A stretch of 64,000 nt of DNA, taken from the NCBI GenBank assembly GCA_047638695.1, contig JBLINY010000007.1, forward strand, positions 1-64,000, written 5' to 3'. Below are positions 1 through 8,119 of the stretch, in pieces. The DNA is from JAHECQ01 sp047638695 (lineage in GTDB: Bacteria > Actinomycetota > Acidimicrobiia > Acidimicrobiales > SZUA-35). Numbering within the stretch: position 1 is the stretch's first letter; each line of letters opens with the position of its first letter. Below the pieces are notes generated by a model. The model did no database searches, was not told the origin of the DNA, and was given only the letters and a program-made list of their open reading frames with translations. Made by a program: the position numbers and the translations under genes.

Positions 1-824
1 CCGTCGTTCTCGCCATAGGCCAACACGCACGTGGGGCTGCCATGGATGCCGAGCTTGTGCTCGATCGAAACACAGGTGACGTCGTTGCGGTCACCCAAGC
101 TGCCGTCGTCGTTCACGAGGAATTTGGGCACAACGAACATCGAGATGCCGCGAGTTCCGGGAGGCGAGTCGGGGGTGCGGGCCAACACAAGATGGATGAT
201 GTTGTCCGACAGGTCTTGCTCGCCGTAACTGATGAAGATCTTCTGGCCGCGAATCTTCCACGAACCGTCGCCGACCGGCTCGGCCTTCGAAGTCAGCGCT
301 CCAACATCGGATCCGGCCTCGGACTCGGTGAGATTCATCGTGCCCGTCCACTCGCCGGTCAGCATCTTCGGCAGGTACATGGCCTTCTGCTCGTCTGACC
401 CATGGTGAACAAAGGCATCGATCGCCCCCTGCGTCAGAAGGGCCCACAGCGAAAACGCCATGTTTGCGCTGGTCAACATCTCCTGAATAGAGATGGCGGC
501 GACCCACGGGAACCCACCGCCGCCGTAGGCCGGATCGAAGGGGATGGCGCCGTAGCCGGCATCGACCATCTGGCGATAGGCCGCCTTGAACTCGTCAGGA
601 GTCGTGACCGTGCCGTCGGGGTGCCAGATCGCCCCTTCGGTGTCGCCGACCCGATTGGTGGGAGCAACGACCTCGGCCATGAATCGACCGACTTCCTCGA
701 GCACCATCCGAACCGTGTCTTCATCGACGTGACCAAATGACTCGGTCTCATAGAGGTGCCCGACTTCCACGACCTCGTTCAGCACGTAGAAGATGTCACG
801 GAGAGGTGGCGTGTAGTCAGTCAC
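1..824 (-). CDS. Acyl-CoA dehydrogenase, N-terminal part (cut by window edge)
   Basis: FAD-dependent acyl-CoA dehydrogenase of fatty acid beta-oxidation. The 274 visible residues start at GTG 824 with TDYTPPLRDIFYVLNEV, the short N-terminal extension typical of long FadE-type dehydrogenases. They continue through the family's helical N-terminal domain and the flavin-proximal stretch MNLTESEAGSDVGAL, then KIRGQKIFIS, and end in GIHGSPTCVLAYGEND. The catalytic C-terminal half lies outside the window. It diverges from the aminotransferase at 969, with about 145 bp between the starts. No clear Shine-Dalgarno was seen before the GTG. The family is clear; the substrate is not. Confidence 0.9.
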   Translation of the reverse strand, partial: MTDYTPPLRDIFYVLNEVVEVGHLYETESFGHVDEDTVRMVLEEVGRFMAEVVAPTNRVGDTEGAIWHPDGTVTTPDEFKAAYRQMVDAGYGAIPFDPAYGGGGFPWVAAISIQEMLTSANMAFSLWALLTQGAIDAFVHHGSDEQKAMYLPKMLTGEWTGTMNLTESEAGSDVGALTSKAEPVGDGSWKIRGQKIFISYGEQDLSDNIIHLVLARTPDSPPGTRGISMFVVPKFLVNDDGSLGDRNDVTCVSIEHKLGIHGSPTCVLAYGEND

Positions 825-968
825 GTCCCAGAGAATAGCGAAATCCCGCTCTCACCCTGTGCCGAGACAGCGCCGACACGGTGCCGGTCCGGTCCAGGCC
901 TTATGCAAACGCTGCCTCGACACCGTTCACCGAGGACCCAAGGCCCGTGCCAGAAGTACCCTTCGAGA

Positions 969-2240
969 ATGGATGCTTCACGAGCTAGTCGTTACCCCTT
1001 CGTGCCAGGCACGCCACCGCTCACGATTGTGGGCGGCAACGGCAACCACCTCATCACCGACACCGGCCGCCGTATTCTCGATGGTGCTGGTGGCGCGATC
1101 GTCAACTGCATCGGCTATGGACGCCCTGAGATCGTCGAAGCCGCTGCTCAGGTTCTCACCGGAACCGGCTACACGCTGCCGTTGTTCGCCACCGAACCCA
1201 GGGTCCAGCTAATCGAACGCCTCGTCGACCGGTGGCTGCCCACCGGACTCACCCGCGTCATGTTTGTCTCGGGCGGATCCGAATCGGTGGATTCCGCGAT
1301 CCGAGTGGCCCGTCAACACCACGTCGCCAAGGGTCGACCCGACAAGTGGAAGGTCCTGGGCCGCTCGACCTCCTACCACGGTGCCACTCTGGCCGCGTTG
1401 TCTGTCGCCAATCACGATCGCCGGCGGGTGGGCATGGGTCCGCTGTTGATGGATCTCCCAAAGGTCGACCCCTTCGATGCCGAACAGGTCATGAAGACCA
1501 TCGAGGCCGAAGATCCGGCCACCGTCAGCGCCCTCATCCTCGAACCCGTCGTTGGCGCCGCGGGTGCCGCACTCACCTCACCCGACGACTACTGGCCAAC
1601 ACTGCGGCAATTCTGTACCGAGAACAACATTCTGATGATCGCCGACGAGGTCATGACCGGCGTCGGACGAACCGGCAAGAAGTTCGGTGTCGACCATTGG
1701 GACGTCGTCCCCGACATCTTGGTCGGGTCCAAAGGACTGGCTGGTGGCTACGCCGCCCTCGGCGCAGTAGTCACCACCGAAGAGGTAGTCGAACCTCTCG
1801 CTGGGCAAACCGTCATGTACTTCACGTTCAGCGGCTCGGACCTCGCCTGCGGTATCTCCAACCGTGTGCTCCAGATCCTTGAAGACGAGGACCTCGTGAG
1901 TCGCGCCGCCACTATGGGGACCCTCATGCGTTCGGCCCTCGAGCAGCGCCTCGGAGACCACCCGAACGTCCTCGAAATTCGAGGACGAGGACTAATGCTG
2001 GGAGTCGAACTCAGCAGAGATCGCGACAAGGGCACCGCCTACGACGGCAAGCTGACTCCACTGGTTCTCGAGGAGGCGCTCAGCCGCGACTGCTGGATCT
2101 ACCCGGCCGGCTCGGCCGCCGTCCCCGATGCCGTGATGTTCGGACCGGCCTACACCATCACCCAGGGCGAAATTGATCAGCTAGTCGACGTAACCGCCGC
2201 CTCGATCGACGCTGCGGTAGCCCGCGTCGACGCCACCTAG
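969..2240 (+). CDS. Class III PLP-dependent aminotransferase
   Basis: A 423-residue fold-type I aminotransferase of the class III family, which includes omega-amino acid:pyruvate, ornithine and GABA transaminases. The cofactor signature is clear: the aspartate in ADEVMTGVGRTGK and the Schiff-base lysine in LVGSKGLAGGYAALGA (about residue 255). The reading frame stays open upstream to 756, but that stretch reads as noise and would overlap the divergent dehydrogenase, so ATG 969 (MDASRASRYPF) is the chosen start. The next gene begins 3 bp after the stop, so the two are probably cotranscribed. The amino donor cannot be deduced from sequence. Confidence 0.88.
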   Translation: MDASRASRYPFVPGTPPLTIVGGNGNHLITDTGRRILDGAGGAIVNCIGYGRPEIVEAAAQVLTGTGYTLPLFATEPRVQLIERLVDRWLPTGLTRVMFVSGGSESVDSAIRVARQHHVAKGRPDKWKVLGRSTSYHGATLAALSVANHDRRRVGMGPLLMDLPKVDPFDAEQVMKTIEAEDPATVSALILEPVVGAAGAALTSPDDYWPTLRQFCTENNILMIADEVMTGVGRTGKKFGVDHWDVVPDILVGSKGLAGGYAALGAVVTTEEVVEPLAGQTVMYFTFSGSDLACGISNRVLQILEDEDLVSRAATMGTLMRSALEQRLGDHPNVLEIRGRGLMLGVELSRDRDKGTAYDGKLTPLVLEEALSRDCWIYPAGSAAVPDAVMFGPAYTITQGEIDQLVDVTAASIDAAVARVDAT

Positions 2241-2243
2241 CCG

Positions 2244-3071
2244 GTGTACCTCGTCGAATTGGGTCAAGGGGTGCTGTCGCTCATCGATGGCCAAGCCGGC
2301 TATGGCAACAGCAACATCGGGCTGGTGATCGATGCCGACGGGCTCACGGTCATCGACACGTCGGCCACGCCGTCGACAGGGGCCAGCGTCCGGGCCGAGC
2401 TGATGTCGATAACGGCCGAGCTCGAGCTACCGATCAAGCGAGTTGTCATCAGTTCGAGCCGCGTGCCGTTCAGCGGTGGAGGTGCTGCGTTCTGGCAAGC
2501 CGGCTTCTATGGCACGGAGGCGACCAGCGACCAGCTCGATGCACCGGTGAATCACCTAGCGTTGCAGCGACTGCTCCCACACTTGGCTGACGCATACGAC
2601 GACACATTCGCCACCCGGCCAATCACCCATGTCATCGATGAACCGGCCTTTCTGACCCCAGCCGCTATCGCCGTGCCTCTCGCCGGCGAGAGCCCAGCGA
2701 ATCTGGTCCTGCAGGTGCCAAACGCGAACGTTGTGTTCGCCGGTGCATTGGCGTCATTCGGCACGACACCGCTGGCCTTTGATGGCGACCCAGCTGCGTG
2801 GGCCGAGAGTCTCGGCACCCTGCTAGAACTAGGAACCACCATCGTTCCCGGCCATGGCTCGCCAGGAGGCGCCGCCGACCTTGCTGATCTCGTTGGCTAC
2901 CTTCAGGCGTGCGTCGCAGCCGACGGCGATCCATCAGCCATTCCCGCTGGCCCCTGGGATGACTGGGCCAACCGCAACTTCGATGCCGTGAACACAGAAC
3001 GAGCAGCCAGACTGGCCCGCGGCGACATGAGTACCCCGCACGCCATGTTCGAGCTGCTCGGCCTGAACTAA
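2244..3071 (+). CDS. Metallo-beta-lactamase-fold-like protein without the zinc motif
   Basis: A 275-residue protein with GTG start, 3 bp after the aminotransferase. The opening (VELGQGVLSLIDGQAGYGNSNIGLVIDADG, split here as VELGQGVLSL then NSNIGLVIDADG, then VIDTSATP) and the late TIVPGHGSPGG follow the layout of MBL-fold hydrolases. The place where the HxHxDH zinc motif should stand reads VVISSSRVPFSGGGAAFW, with no histidine. It is therefore probably not a normal zinc hydrolase. Either the family has moved to a non-metal role or the gene is decaying. The 3' end overlaps the convergent carD stop by 4 bp. Confidence 0.6.
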   Translation: MYLVELGQGVLSLIDGQAGYGNSNIGLVIDADGLTVIDTSATPSTGASVRAELMSITAELELPIKRVVISSSRVPFSGGGAAFWQAGFYGTEATSDQLDAPVNHLALQRLLPHLADAYDDTFATRPITHVIDEPAFLTPAAIAVPLAGESPANLVLQVPNANVVFAGALASFGTTPLAFDGDPAAWAESLGTLLELGTTIVPGHGSPGGAADLADLVGYLQACVAADGDPSAIPAGPWDDWANRNFDAVNTERAARLARGDMSTPHAMFELLGLN

Positions 3072-3559
3072 GCGATCTTCTCGGCGAGCTGCTCTTCGAC
3101 CTGTCCCATGGCGTCGTCCTCTGACACGTTGAGCGCAAACGACAGCTCGGAAACCAACACCTTGCGGGCCTTGGTGTACATGTTCTTCTCGCCGGCCGAC
3201 AGGCCCTTGGCGGCGTCGCGCAGTGCCAGGTTCCGAACGACCTCGGCCACCTGGTAGACGTCGCCCGACTTGAGCTTCTCTTGGTGGTTCTTGAACCGTC
3301 GGCTCCAGTTCGCCGGCTCGCGCACGTCCTTCTTGGCCAGCAGTACGAAAAGGTCTTCGACGTCTTCGAGGCTAATCGGAGGTCGCATGCCCACCTCGTC
3401 GACCTTGTCGACTGGGACACGCACGGTCAGCTCGTCATGGGCCGTCTTCAACACGAAGTACTTCTTCTTCTCGCCGTTCAGCTCGATCATCTCGGTCTTC
3501 TCGATGATGGCTGCTCCGTGGTGTGGGTAGACAACACGATCGCCGGCTTTGAATGACAT
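3068..3559 (-). CDS. carD: CarD-family RNA polymerase-binding regulator
   Basis: A 163-residue CarD/CdnL-like protein. Members bind the RNA polymerase beta subunit through an N-terminal Tudor-like domain and stabilise open promoter complexes, notably at rRNA promoters. The start MSFKAGDRVVYPHHGAAII is diagnostic, followed by YFVLKTAHDELTVRVPVDKV. The helical C-terminal DNA-contacting domain includes NWSRRFKNHQEKLKSGD and LSAGEKNMYTKARKVL. ATG 3559 is preceded by an AAGGAG ribosome binding site, which rules out the longer upstream frame. In actinobacteria this gene is normally essential. Confidence 0.93.
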   Translation of the reverse strand: MSFKAGDRVVYPHHGAAIIEKTEMIELNGEKKKYFVLKTAHDELTVRVPVDKVDEVGMRPPISLEDVEDLFVLLAKKDVREPANWSRRFKNHQEKLKSGDVYQVAEVVRNLALRDAAKGLSAGEKNMYTKARKVLVSELSFALNVSEDDAMGQVEEQLAEKIA

Positions 3560-3670
3560 GTGACTCCTTGAAGCACGGACCCGACACAGGACCGAACTCC
3601 CAGGATGGCAGAAGACTGCCGATTTACCCACTCGGGCGTGACGCAAACTTCGCGTCAGGCTCCTCTGTGG

Positions 3671-3850
3671 TCAGGAGACAGCCTGAATGCAGCTGGCAAA
3701 TGTCGTGAGCACCATCGCCAATGTGCCGATAATCACCATCCAAAAAACGGCTGGGCGCCGCTTACGAAGCGGCGCCAGCTCGTTCCGGATATCTCCCGAA
3801 GTATCGATGTTGGTGGTAACTCGGCCGTTCTTGGCCCTATGTCTCGCCAT
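3671..3850 (-). CDS. Small single-pass membrane protein (59 aa)
   Basis: A short reading frame from ATG 3850 to TGA 3671, starting MARHRAKNGRVTTNIDTSG. The N-terminal half is basic and polar, with RNELAPLRKRRPAV before one hydrophobic segment (FWMVIIGTLAMVLTTFAS) and a short tail. The charge pattern predicts the N-terminus inside the cell. It lies 31 bp downstream of the RDD protein on the same strand, so cotranscription is likely. A stop codon lies just upstream in frame, fixing the start near 3850. Family not recognised. Confidence 0.6.
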   Translation of the reverse strand: MARHRAKNGRVTTNIDTSGDIRNELAPLRKRRPAVFWMVIIGTLAMVLTTFASCIQAVS

Positions 3851-3881
3851 AGCGATGCGTTACCGAGCCAGTCGAGGCGGA

Positions 3882-4490
3882 CTAGGCCTCGACAACAAGG
3901 GTCTTGGCAATCTTGTCCCAGATGGCCTGACGCTTCTCGTCAGTGAAGAGGAAGACGAGGGAAACCAGGCCGATGACGAAGCTGATGAGTCCACCTACGA
4001 AAGGCACGATGCCGATCAGATAGGTGACCATCCGCATCAGAGCGGCGTTCATATCAGCCGGGCTGCCGTCTTCTTTGACGACCTTCATACCCATGGCCGA
4101 CTTGCCGAGCGTTGCGCCCTTGCTGGAGACCATTAGGACCTCGTAGGCCACAATGGCGAGCGTCGCCAACACGCCGGCGAACCAGCTACGACCCAGCGAG
4201 GTGCTACCCATGCTCGACGCACCGCCACCAACAGCGACGGCAAAGACGAGGCTGATGACAATCCAGATCACCACGTCGATGATTCGAGCGATAATGCGCT
4301 TACCCGAGTCAGCAAGTTGGCCGGCTGCCCCGCCTGCATTGCCAACCATCCCCGGTCCGGCCTGGCCGGCTGATGGAACGGGCTGCGGGCCACCCTGCCA
4401 CTGCGTGCCGTCCCAATATCGCTGGGTGTCGGGTGGATCGCCCTGCGCGTAGTACCACCCGGGGGGCTGACCCTGCGATGAATCACTCAC
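3882..4490 (-). CDS. RDD-family membrane protein with N-terminal DUF2510
   Basis: A 202-residue protein. Residues 8-35 (QPPGWYYAQGDPPDTQRYWD) are a DUF2510 motif of the PGWYxDP type common in actinobacterial membrane proteins. A low-complexity Pro/Gly linker follows. The rest is an RDD domain with R-D signatures (IIARIIDVVIWIVISLVF) and three to four hydrophobic helices, ending in LVFLFTDEKRQAIWDKIAKT. RDD proteins are integral membrane proteins whose role is mostly unknown; some act as Na+/H+ antiporters. It diverges from galE across 132 bp. Confidence 0.85.
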   Translation of the reverse strand: MSDSSQGQPPGWYYAQGDPPDTQRYWDGTQWQGGPQPVPSAGQAGPGMVGNAGGAAGQLADSGKRIIARIIDVVIWIVISLVFAVAVGGGASSMGSTSLGRSWFAGVLATLAIVAYEVLMVSSKGATLGKSAMGMKVVKEDGSPADMNAALMRMVTYLIGIVPFVGGLISFVIGLVSLVFLFTDEKRQAIWDKIAKTLVVEA

Positions 4491-4622
4491 TTCTTAACTC
4501 CCAATAGTCGGCGATTGATGGGCAAACGTTGACCCTAGTGCACCCTTCTGGGAAGTGGCTTGATCTCAGCGGGACGCTCGGCGTCACGGGTCGGCCGAGC
4601 GGCTGCCGGTAAGTTGAAAGCT

Positions 4623-5672
4623 ATGAAGCGCGCTCTCGACGATCGGGTCGTCCTTGTAACCGGTGGTGCCGGATACATAGGAAGCCACACCGCAGTCGCT
4701 CTGCTCGAGCGAGGGTGCGAGGTGATTATCGTCGACGACTTCTCGAACAGTTCCGCCGCTGCCGTCGACGTCGTATCGCTGTTGGGTGGTCGGCCAGCCC
4801 ATCTGGTCGAGGCCGATCTGACCGACCGAGCCAGCGTGGCCGGCATCTTCGACGATTACGCCATCGACAGCGTCATCCACTTTGCCGGCCTCAAGGCTGT
4901 CGGCGAGTCGGTCGAGCAGCCTCTCCGGTACTACCGCACCAACCTCGTGTCGACCATGAACCTGCTCGATGAGATGGCGGCTCACGACGTGTTCGATCTG
5001 GTCTTCAGCTCCTCAGCCACGGTCTATGGCGATCCCGACACGGTTCCTATTCCCGAGGGGGCACCGACGGGCGCCACGAACCCCTACGGGCGAACCAAAT
5101 TGATGATCGAGGACATCTGCCGCGACGTGGCCAGAGCAGACGAACGGTGGCGCATCTCGCTACTTCGGTACTTCAACCCCATCGGCGCCCATCCCAGTGG
5201 GGATCTTGGTGAGGATCCCAACGGGCCGCCGAACAACCTCGTGCCCTTCGTCATGCAAGTGGCGGTGGGTCGACGAGAGGAAGTACGCGTCTTTGGTGAC
5301 GACTACGACACGCCCGACGGCACCGGCGTCCGCGACTACATCCACGTCACCGACCTCGCGCTTGGGCATTTGGCTGCGCTGAATCGCGACGAAGGCGGAT
5401 GCCGAGAATTCAACCTAGGCACCGGTACCGGCGCATCGGTGTTGGACGTCATCAATACTGCGGCCAGTGTCAGTGGCGTCGCCATCCCCTACTCGGTTGC
5501 AACCCGCCGCTCTGGTGACATCGCCGAATCGCTGGCCGATCCGACAAGAGCAAACACTGAGCTCGACTGGCGTGCTGACAACACGCTCGAGTCGATGCTT
5601 CAGGATTCGTGGCGGTGGCAGTCAAAAAACCCGCACGGATTCAATGACCCTTCTGGGTCCGCTGACCGCTAG
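4623..5672 (+). CDS. galE: UDP-glucose 4-epimerase
   Basis: A 349-residue extended short-chain dehydrogenase that interconverts UDP-glucose and UDP-galactose. Seen directly: the NAD-binding GGAGYIGSHT near the N-terminus, the catalytic Tyr155/Lys159 pair in NPYGRTK, the serine in FSSSATVYG, and GalE-specific LLRYFNPIGAHPSG and GVRDYIHVTDLA. ATG 4623 (MKRALDDRVVLVTGG) is preferred over 4560, which would only add a basic tail. It supplies galactose for cell-wall or exopolysaccharide. The stop overlaps the convergent rbsK stop in a shared CTAG. Confidence 0.95.
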   Translation: MKRALDDRVVLVTGGAGYIGSHTAVALLERGCEVIIVDDFSNSSAAAVDVVSLLGGRPAHLVEADLTDRASVAGIFDDYAIDSVIHFAGLKAVGESVEQPLRYYRTNLVSTMNLLDEMAAHDVFDLVFSSSATVYGDPDTVPIPEGAPTGATNPYGRTKLMIEDICRDVARADERWRISLLRYFNPIGAHPSGDLGEDPNGPPNNLVPFVMQVAVGRREEVRVFGDDYDTPDGTGVRDYIHVTDLALGHLAALNRDEGGCREFNLGTGTGASVLDVINTAASVSGVAIPYSVATRRSGDIAESLADPTRANTELDWRADNTLESMLQDSWRWQSKNPHGFNDPSGSADR

Positions 5673-6568
5673 CTCAGGGCCTCGACCTCAGCCCGCGAGG
5701 GCAGCGAGGCCTGCGCCCCACGTCGGGTAACCGTCACCGCGGCAACGCGGCTGGCCCAAACTGCGGCCGCCACCAGATCAACGCCGTCGAGCAAGGCATC
5801 AACCAAGCCACCACAGAACGAGTCACCGGCGGCTGTGGTGTCGATGGCGGCGACAGGCACGATCGGCACAGCGGTCACCTCGGTAGCAACAATCAACGCA
5901 CCCTCGCCACCAAGGGTGATCACAACGGCTCCCACCCCGAGCGAACGGGCCTGGTCGGCAAGCTCGTCGGTGGTGACCGCCTCGGCGGAGGCGCCAGCCA
6001 GCAGCGCCAGCTCCCCCCTGTTTGGCACCAGAACGTCGACCGCACCCAGGACGGCATCGTCCAGGAGCCGGGCCGGAGCCGGGTTCACGACTACCAGCCC
6101 GTGATAACCCTCGATCGCAGCCGCCACCGCGTCTGCTGGCACTTCGAACTGCACCAGAAGTGCGCGGGCTGGTACCAGCAAGTCGCGGACGAGTTCCGCA
6201 TCGACCCGAGCGTTGGCGCCCGGGCTAACGACAATGCTGTTCTCGCCGGAAGAATCAGCGACTGAGATGGTGGCCAGGCCAGTTGGAACATCGGGTAAGG
6301 CGACAATGCCGGTGCAATCGACGCCTTGCGACGCCAGATGCGATCGTTGCTGCTCTCCCGCAGGGTCATTACCGACGCAGCCGATCATGGCGACCTGCCG
6401 GCCCAAACGGGCCAGCGCAACAGCCTGGTTGGCCCCTTTACCTCCGGGAGACCAAAGAGCATCGCCACCCAAGACGGTCTCGCCCGGTTCTGGCAGATGA
6501 GGGACCGGCACCGAGATGTCGAGGTTGATGCTGCCAACGACAACGACGTCAACCGACGGAATGCTCAT
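5669..6568 (-). CDS. rbsK: Ribokinase (PfkB family)
   Basis: A 299-residue PfkB-type sugar kinase. The N-terminal VVVGSINLDISVPVPHLPEPGET and WSPGGKGANQAVALARLG (read as separate motifs) match ribokinase, and the C-terminal AAIDTTAAGDSFCGGLVDAL is the PfkB signature containing the catalytic aspartate. It phosphorylates ribose to ribose-5-phosphate. The start ATG overlaps the stop of the upstream lipoprotein gene in ATGA, so the two are translationally coupled. A sister PfkB sugar kinase remains possible, but the ribokinase motifs are good. Confidence 0.88.
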   Translation of the reverse strand: MSIPSVDVVVVGSINLDISVPVPHLPEPGETVLGGDALWSPGGKGANQAVALARLGRQVAMIGCVGNDPAGEQQRSHLASQGVDCTGIVALPDVPTGLATISVADSSGENSIVVSPGANARVDAELVRDLLVPARALLVQFEVPADAVAAAIEGYHGLVVVNPAPARLLDDAVLGAVDVLVPNRGELALLAGASAEAVTTDELADQARSLGVGAVVITLGGEGALIVATEVTAVPIVPVAAIDTTAAGDSFCGGLVDALLDGVDLVAAAVWASRVAAVTVTRRGAQASLPSRAEVEALS

Positions 6569-7377
6569 AGCTGGATCTCGATTCCAAGACAGTCGAACAG
6601 GTCGAGCGCCTCGACCTCTGTGGCCGAGAGAGCCACTCCCTCGCCTGGTTCACCAACAATCACATCGCCCTCGATGCGAAAGGGCTGATAGCCAACGTCA
6701 TAGGTCTGTTCGTCACCCTCGCTCGCTGGCATCAGGTTGAAGAAGAACCGCTCGATGGTTCCGTCGCCGTTGCACAACAAGGTCTCGCCGCCCCCGGCAC
6801 TGGCTCCGGTGGCAAAGATTGCGGGTTCGCCGTCATCGAATCTCAACTGAACCAGGTCACAACCACGCACACGTACGAAGCCGACGAGCGCCACGTAGGC
6901 GCCGTAGCCCATGACGACCGCAAGCTCGTCGAAGCCGTCGCCGTCCAGGTCGGCGCCACCAACGACTTGCGGCTGATCGAGGTCGTTGGTGCCGGCCAAC
7001 GGTCGTTGCAGGATCTCGCCTGTGCCCAAGAGCACCACCAGATTCCACACACCGCCGGCTTGAGCCATAAAGGCGTTGTCGAGCGCGTCATCGCCGTCGA
7101 TGTCGGCCACAGCACCCTGTGTCTGTGCATCGATTTCGATCTGCGTCTCCTCACATGGGAAAGGCCGGTCGGCGCTGGGGGCTGCCGAGGTCGCTGATGT
7201 TCCGGAGCCAGCGGTTGTCACTGCGGTACTGGTTCCACCGGTTCCCGAGGCATCAGACGCCGCTTGATCAGCAGAGGTGCACGACCCGAGAAACATCAAC
7301 AAGGCCACGATCACGGCCGGCGGCCGGAGCGAGGGAGCCAGCTGCCGGAGCGAGGGAGCCAGCTGCCGAGTCGACAT
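6565..7377 (-). CDS. Secreted lipoprotein with FG-GAP/VCBS-like Asp-rich repeats
   Basis: A 270-residue lipoprotein. The signal peptide begins MSTRQLAPSLRQLAPSLRPP and ends with lipobox FLGSC. A Thr/Ser/Ala-rich linker follows, then two calcium-loop motifs of the FG-GAP kind, VADIDGDDALDNAF and ADLDGDGFDELAV. The rest has no recognised family. ATG 7377 is preferred over the frame open to 7473 because it gives a good signal peptide. It sits between DUF3039 (2 bp gap) and rbsK (4 bp overlap) in one operon. Its role is unknown; an extracellular beta-propeller-like surface is suggested. Confidence 0.7.
   Translation of the reverse strand: MSTRQLAPSLRQLAPSLRPPAVIVALLMFLGSCTSADQAASDASGTGGTSTAVTTAGSGTSATSAAPSADRPFPCEETQIEIDAQTQGAVADIDGDDALDNAFMAQAGGVWNLVVLLGTGEILQRPLAGTNDLDQPQVVGGADLDGDGFDELAVVMGYGAYVALVGFVRVRGCDLVQLRFDDGEPAIFATGASAGGGETLLCNGDGTIERFFFNLMPASEGDEQTYDVGYQPFRIEGDVIVGEPGEGVALSATEVEALDLFDCLGIEIQL
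7324..7365. repeat. Two tandem 21-bp copies in a signal-peptide coding region
   Basis: Two exact copies of a 21-bp unit (GGAGCGAGGGAGCCAGCTG core) lie at the 5' end of the lipoprotein gene. They duplicate RQLAPSL in the N-terminal region of the signal peptide and keep the frame. This is one of nine short tandem repeats at gene boundaries in the window. Confidence 0.9.
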
Positions 7378-7379
7378 CC

Positions 7380-7619
7380 TTAGTCGCCCTTCATCTGGTT
7401 GAAGATCTCCTTGCACTCCGGACACACGGGGTAGCGCTGGGGATCTCGGCTGGGGATCCACTTCTTCCCACACAACGCCTCGAGAGGGGTGCCTTCGATC
7501 GTGCTCGGCAGGATCGCCGACTTCTTGACGTAGTGGGCGAATCGGTCGTGGTCGCCTTCATCATCGAGTACCGGGTCGACCTTGTCTTCGGTGAGTACGT
7601 CGGTTCCGAGATCAGTCAT
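7380..7619 (-). CDS. DUF3039 family protein
   Basis: A 79-residue protein matching the actinobacterial DUF3039 family in length and motifs: GDHDRFAHYVKKSAI, then GTPLEALCGKKWIPSRDP and the paired cysteines in YPVCPECKEIF. The cysteines (one in ALCGKKW, two in CPEC) look like a small zinc-binding site. The function is unknown. Start ATG 7619. It is the second gene of a minus-strand operon, 15 bp after the thioredoxin-like gene and 2 bp before the lipoprotein. Confidence 0.87.
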   Translation of the reverse strand: MTDLGTDVLTEDKVDPVLDDEGDHDRFAHYVKKSAILPSTIEGTPLEALCGKKWIPSRDPQRYPVCPECKEIFNQMKGD

Positions 7620-7634
7620 GGGGAGTATCCTCGC

Positions 7635-8030
7635 TCAGCTCTCGGCAGTCGCCAACCACAACACCTCGATGGCTTCTGCTCCCAGCTCGCCGCTCGTCCG
7701 AGTGAGCACTCGATTCTCACCGTCGAGGTACACCGCAAACGGGAAGCCACTGGCCCCGTAGGCGATGAGCGCATCGCTGTTGGCCGTGTCGCGTAGAACC
7801 GGCAAAGGCCAGTTCGTACCGAGCGGGTCGCCGGTGATAACAAGATCCGCAACCTGGTCGACCGGAGGGGTCGTTGCGACCGTCGTCGATTCATCAGCCG
7901 GGCTATCAGCGGCGTTGCCAGCCCCAACGACGACGGTTTCGACCGTGACCTCCGTCGAGCGGCCACAGGCCGAGAACCCCAAACTCATGGCCGTAGCTAT
8001 CGCGAGAGCAGACCAACGTTTGGCAGGCAT
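7635..8030 (-). CDS. Lipoprotein with half a thioredoxin-like fold (no CXXC)
   Basis: About 131 residues from ATG 8030; a TTG at 8039 is an alternative start. It has a signal peptide with lipobox LGFSAC, a Thr/Ala-rich linker, and a C-terminal stretch WPLPVLRDTANSDALIAYG followed by ASGFPFAVYLDGENRV and RTSGELG. This matches the second half of a TlpA-like thioredoxin fold, including the cis-proline loop (GFPF). The first half, which should carry the WCxxC redox motif, is absent. It may be an internally deleted TlpA-like protein or a redox-inactive domain. It is divergent from the peroxiredoxin at 8120. Confidence 0.55.
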   Translation of the reverse strand: MPAKRWSALAIATAMSLGFSACGRSTEVTVETVVVGAGNAADSPADESTTVATTPPVDQVADLVITGDPLGTNWPLPVLRDTANSDALIAYGASGFPFAVYLDGENRVLTRTSGELGAEAIEVLWLATAES

Positions 8031-8119
8031 GGGTAGCAACGATAGATGCAGCAGCCAGTAGGTTTGGGCCAGCTCTGGAGGGGACCGACCCCCCGGGTTG
8101 AAAAGGCACAGGAGGCCAC

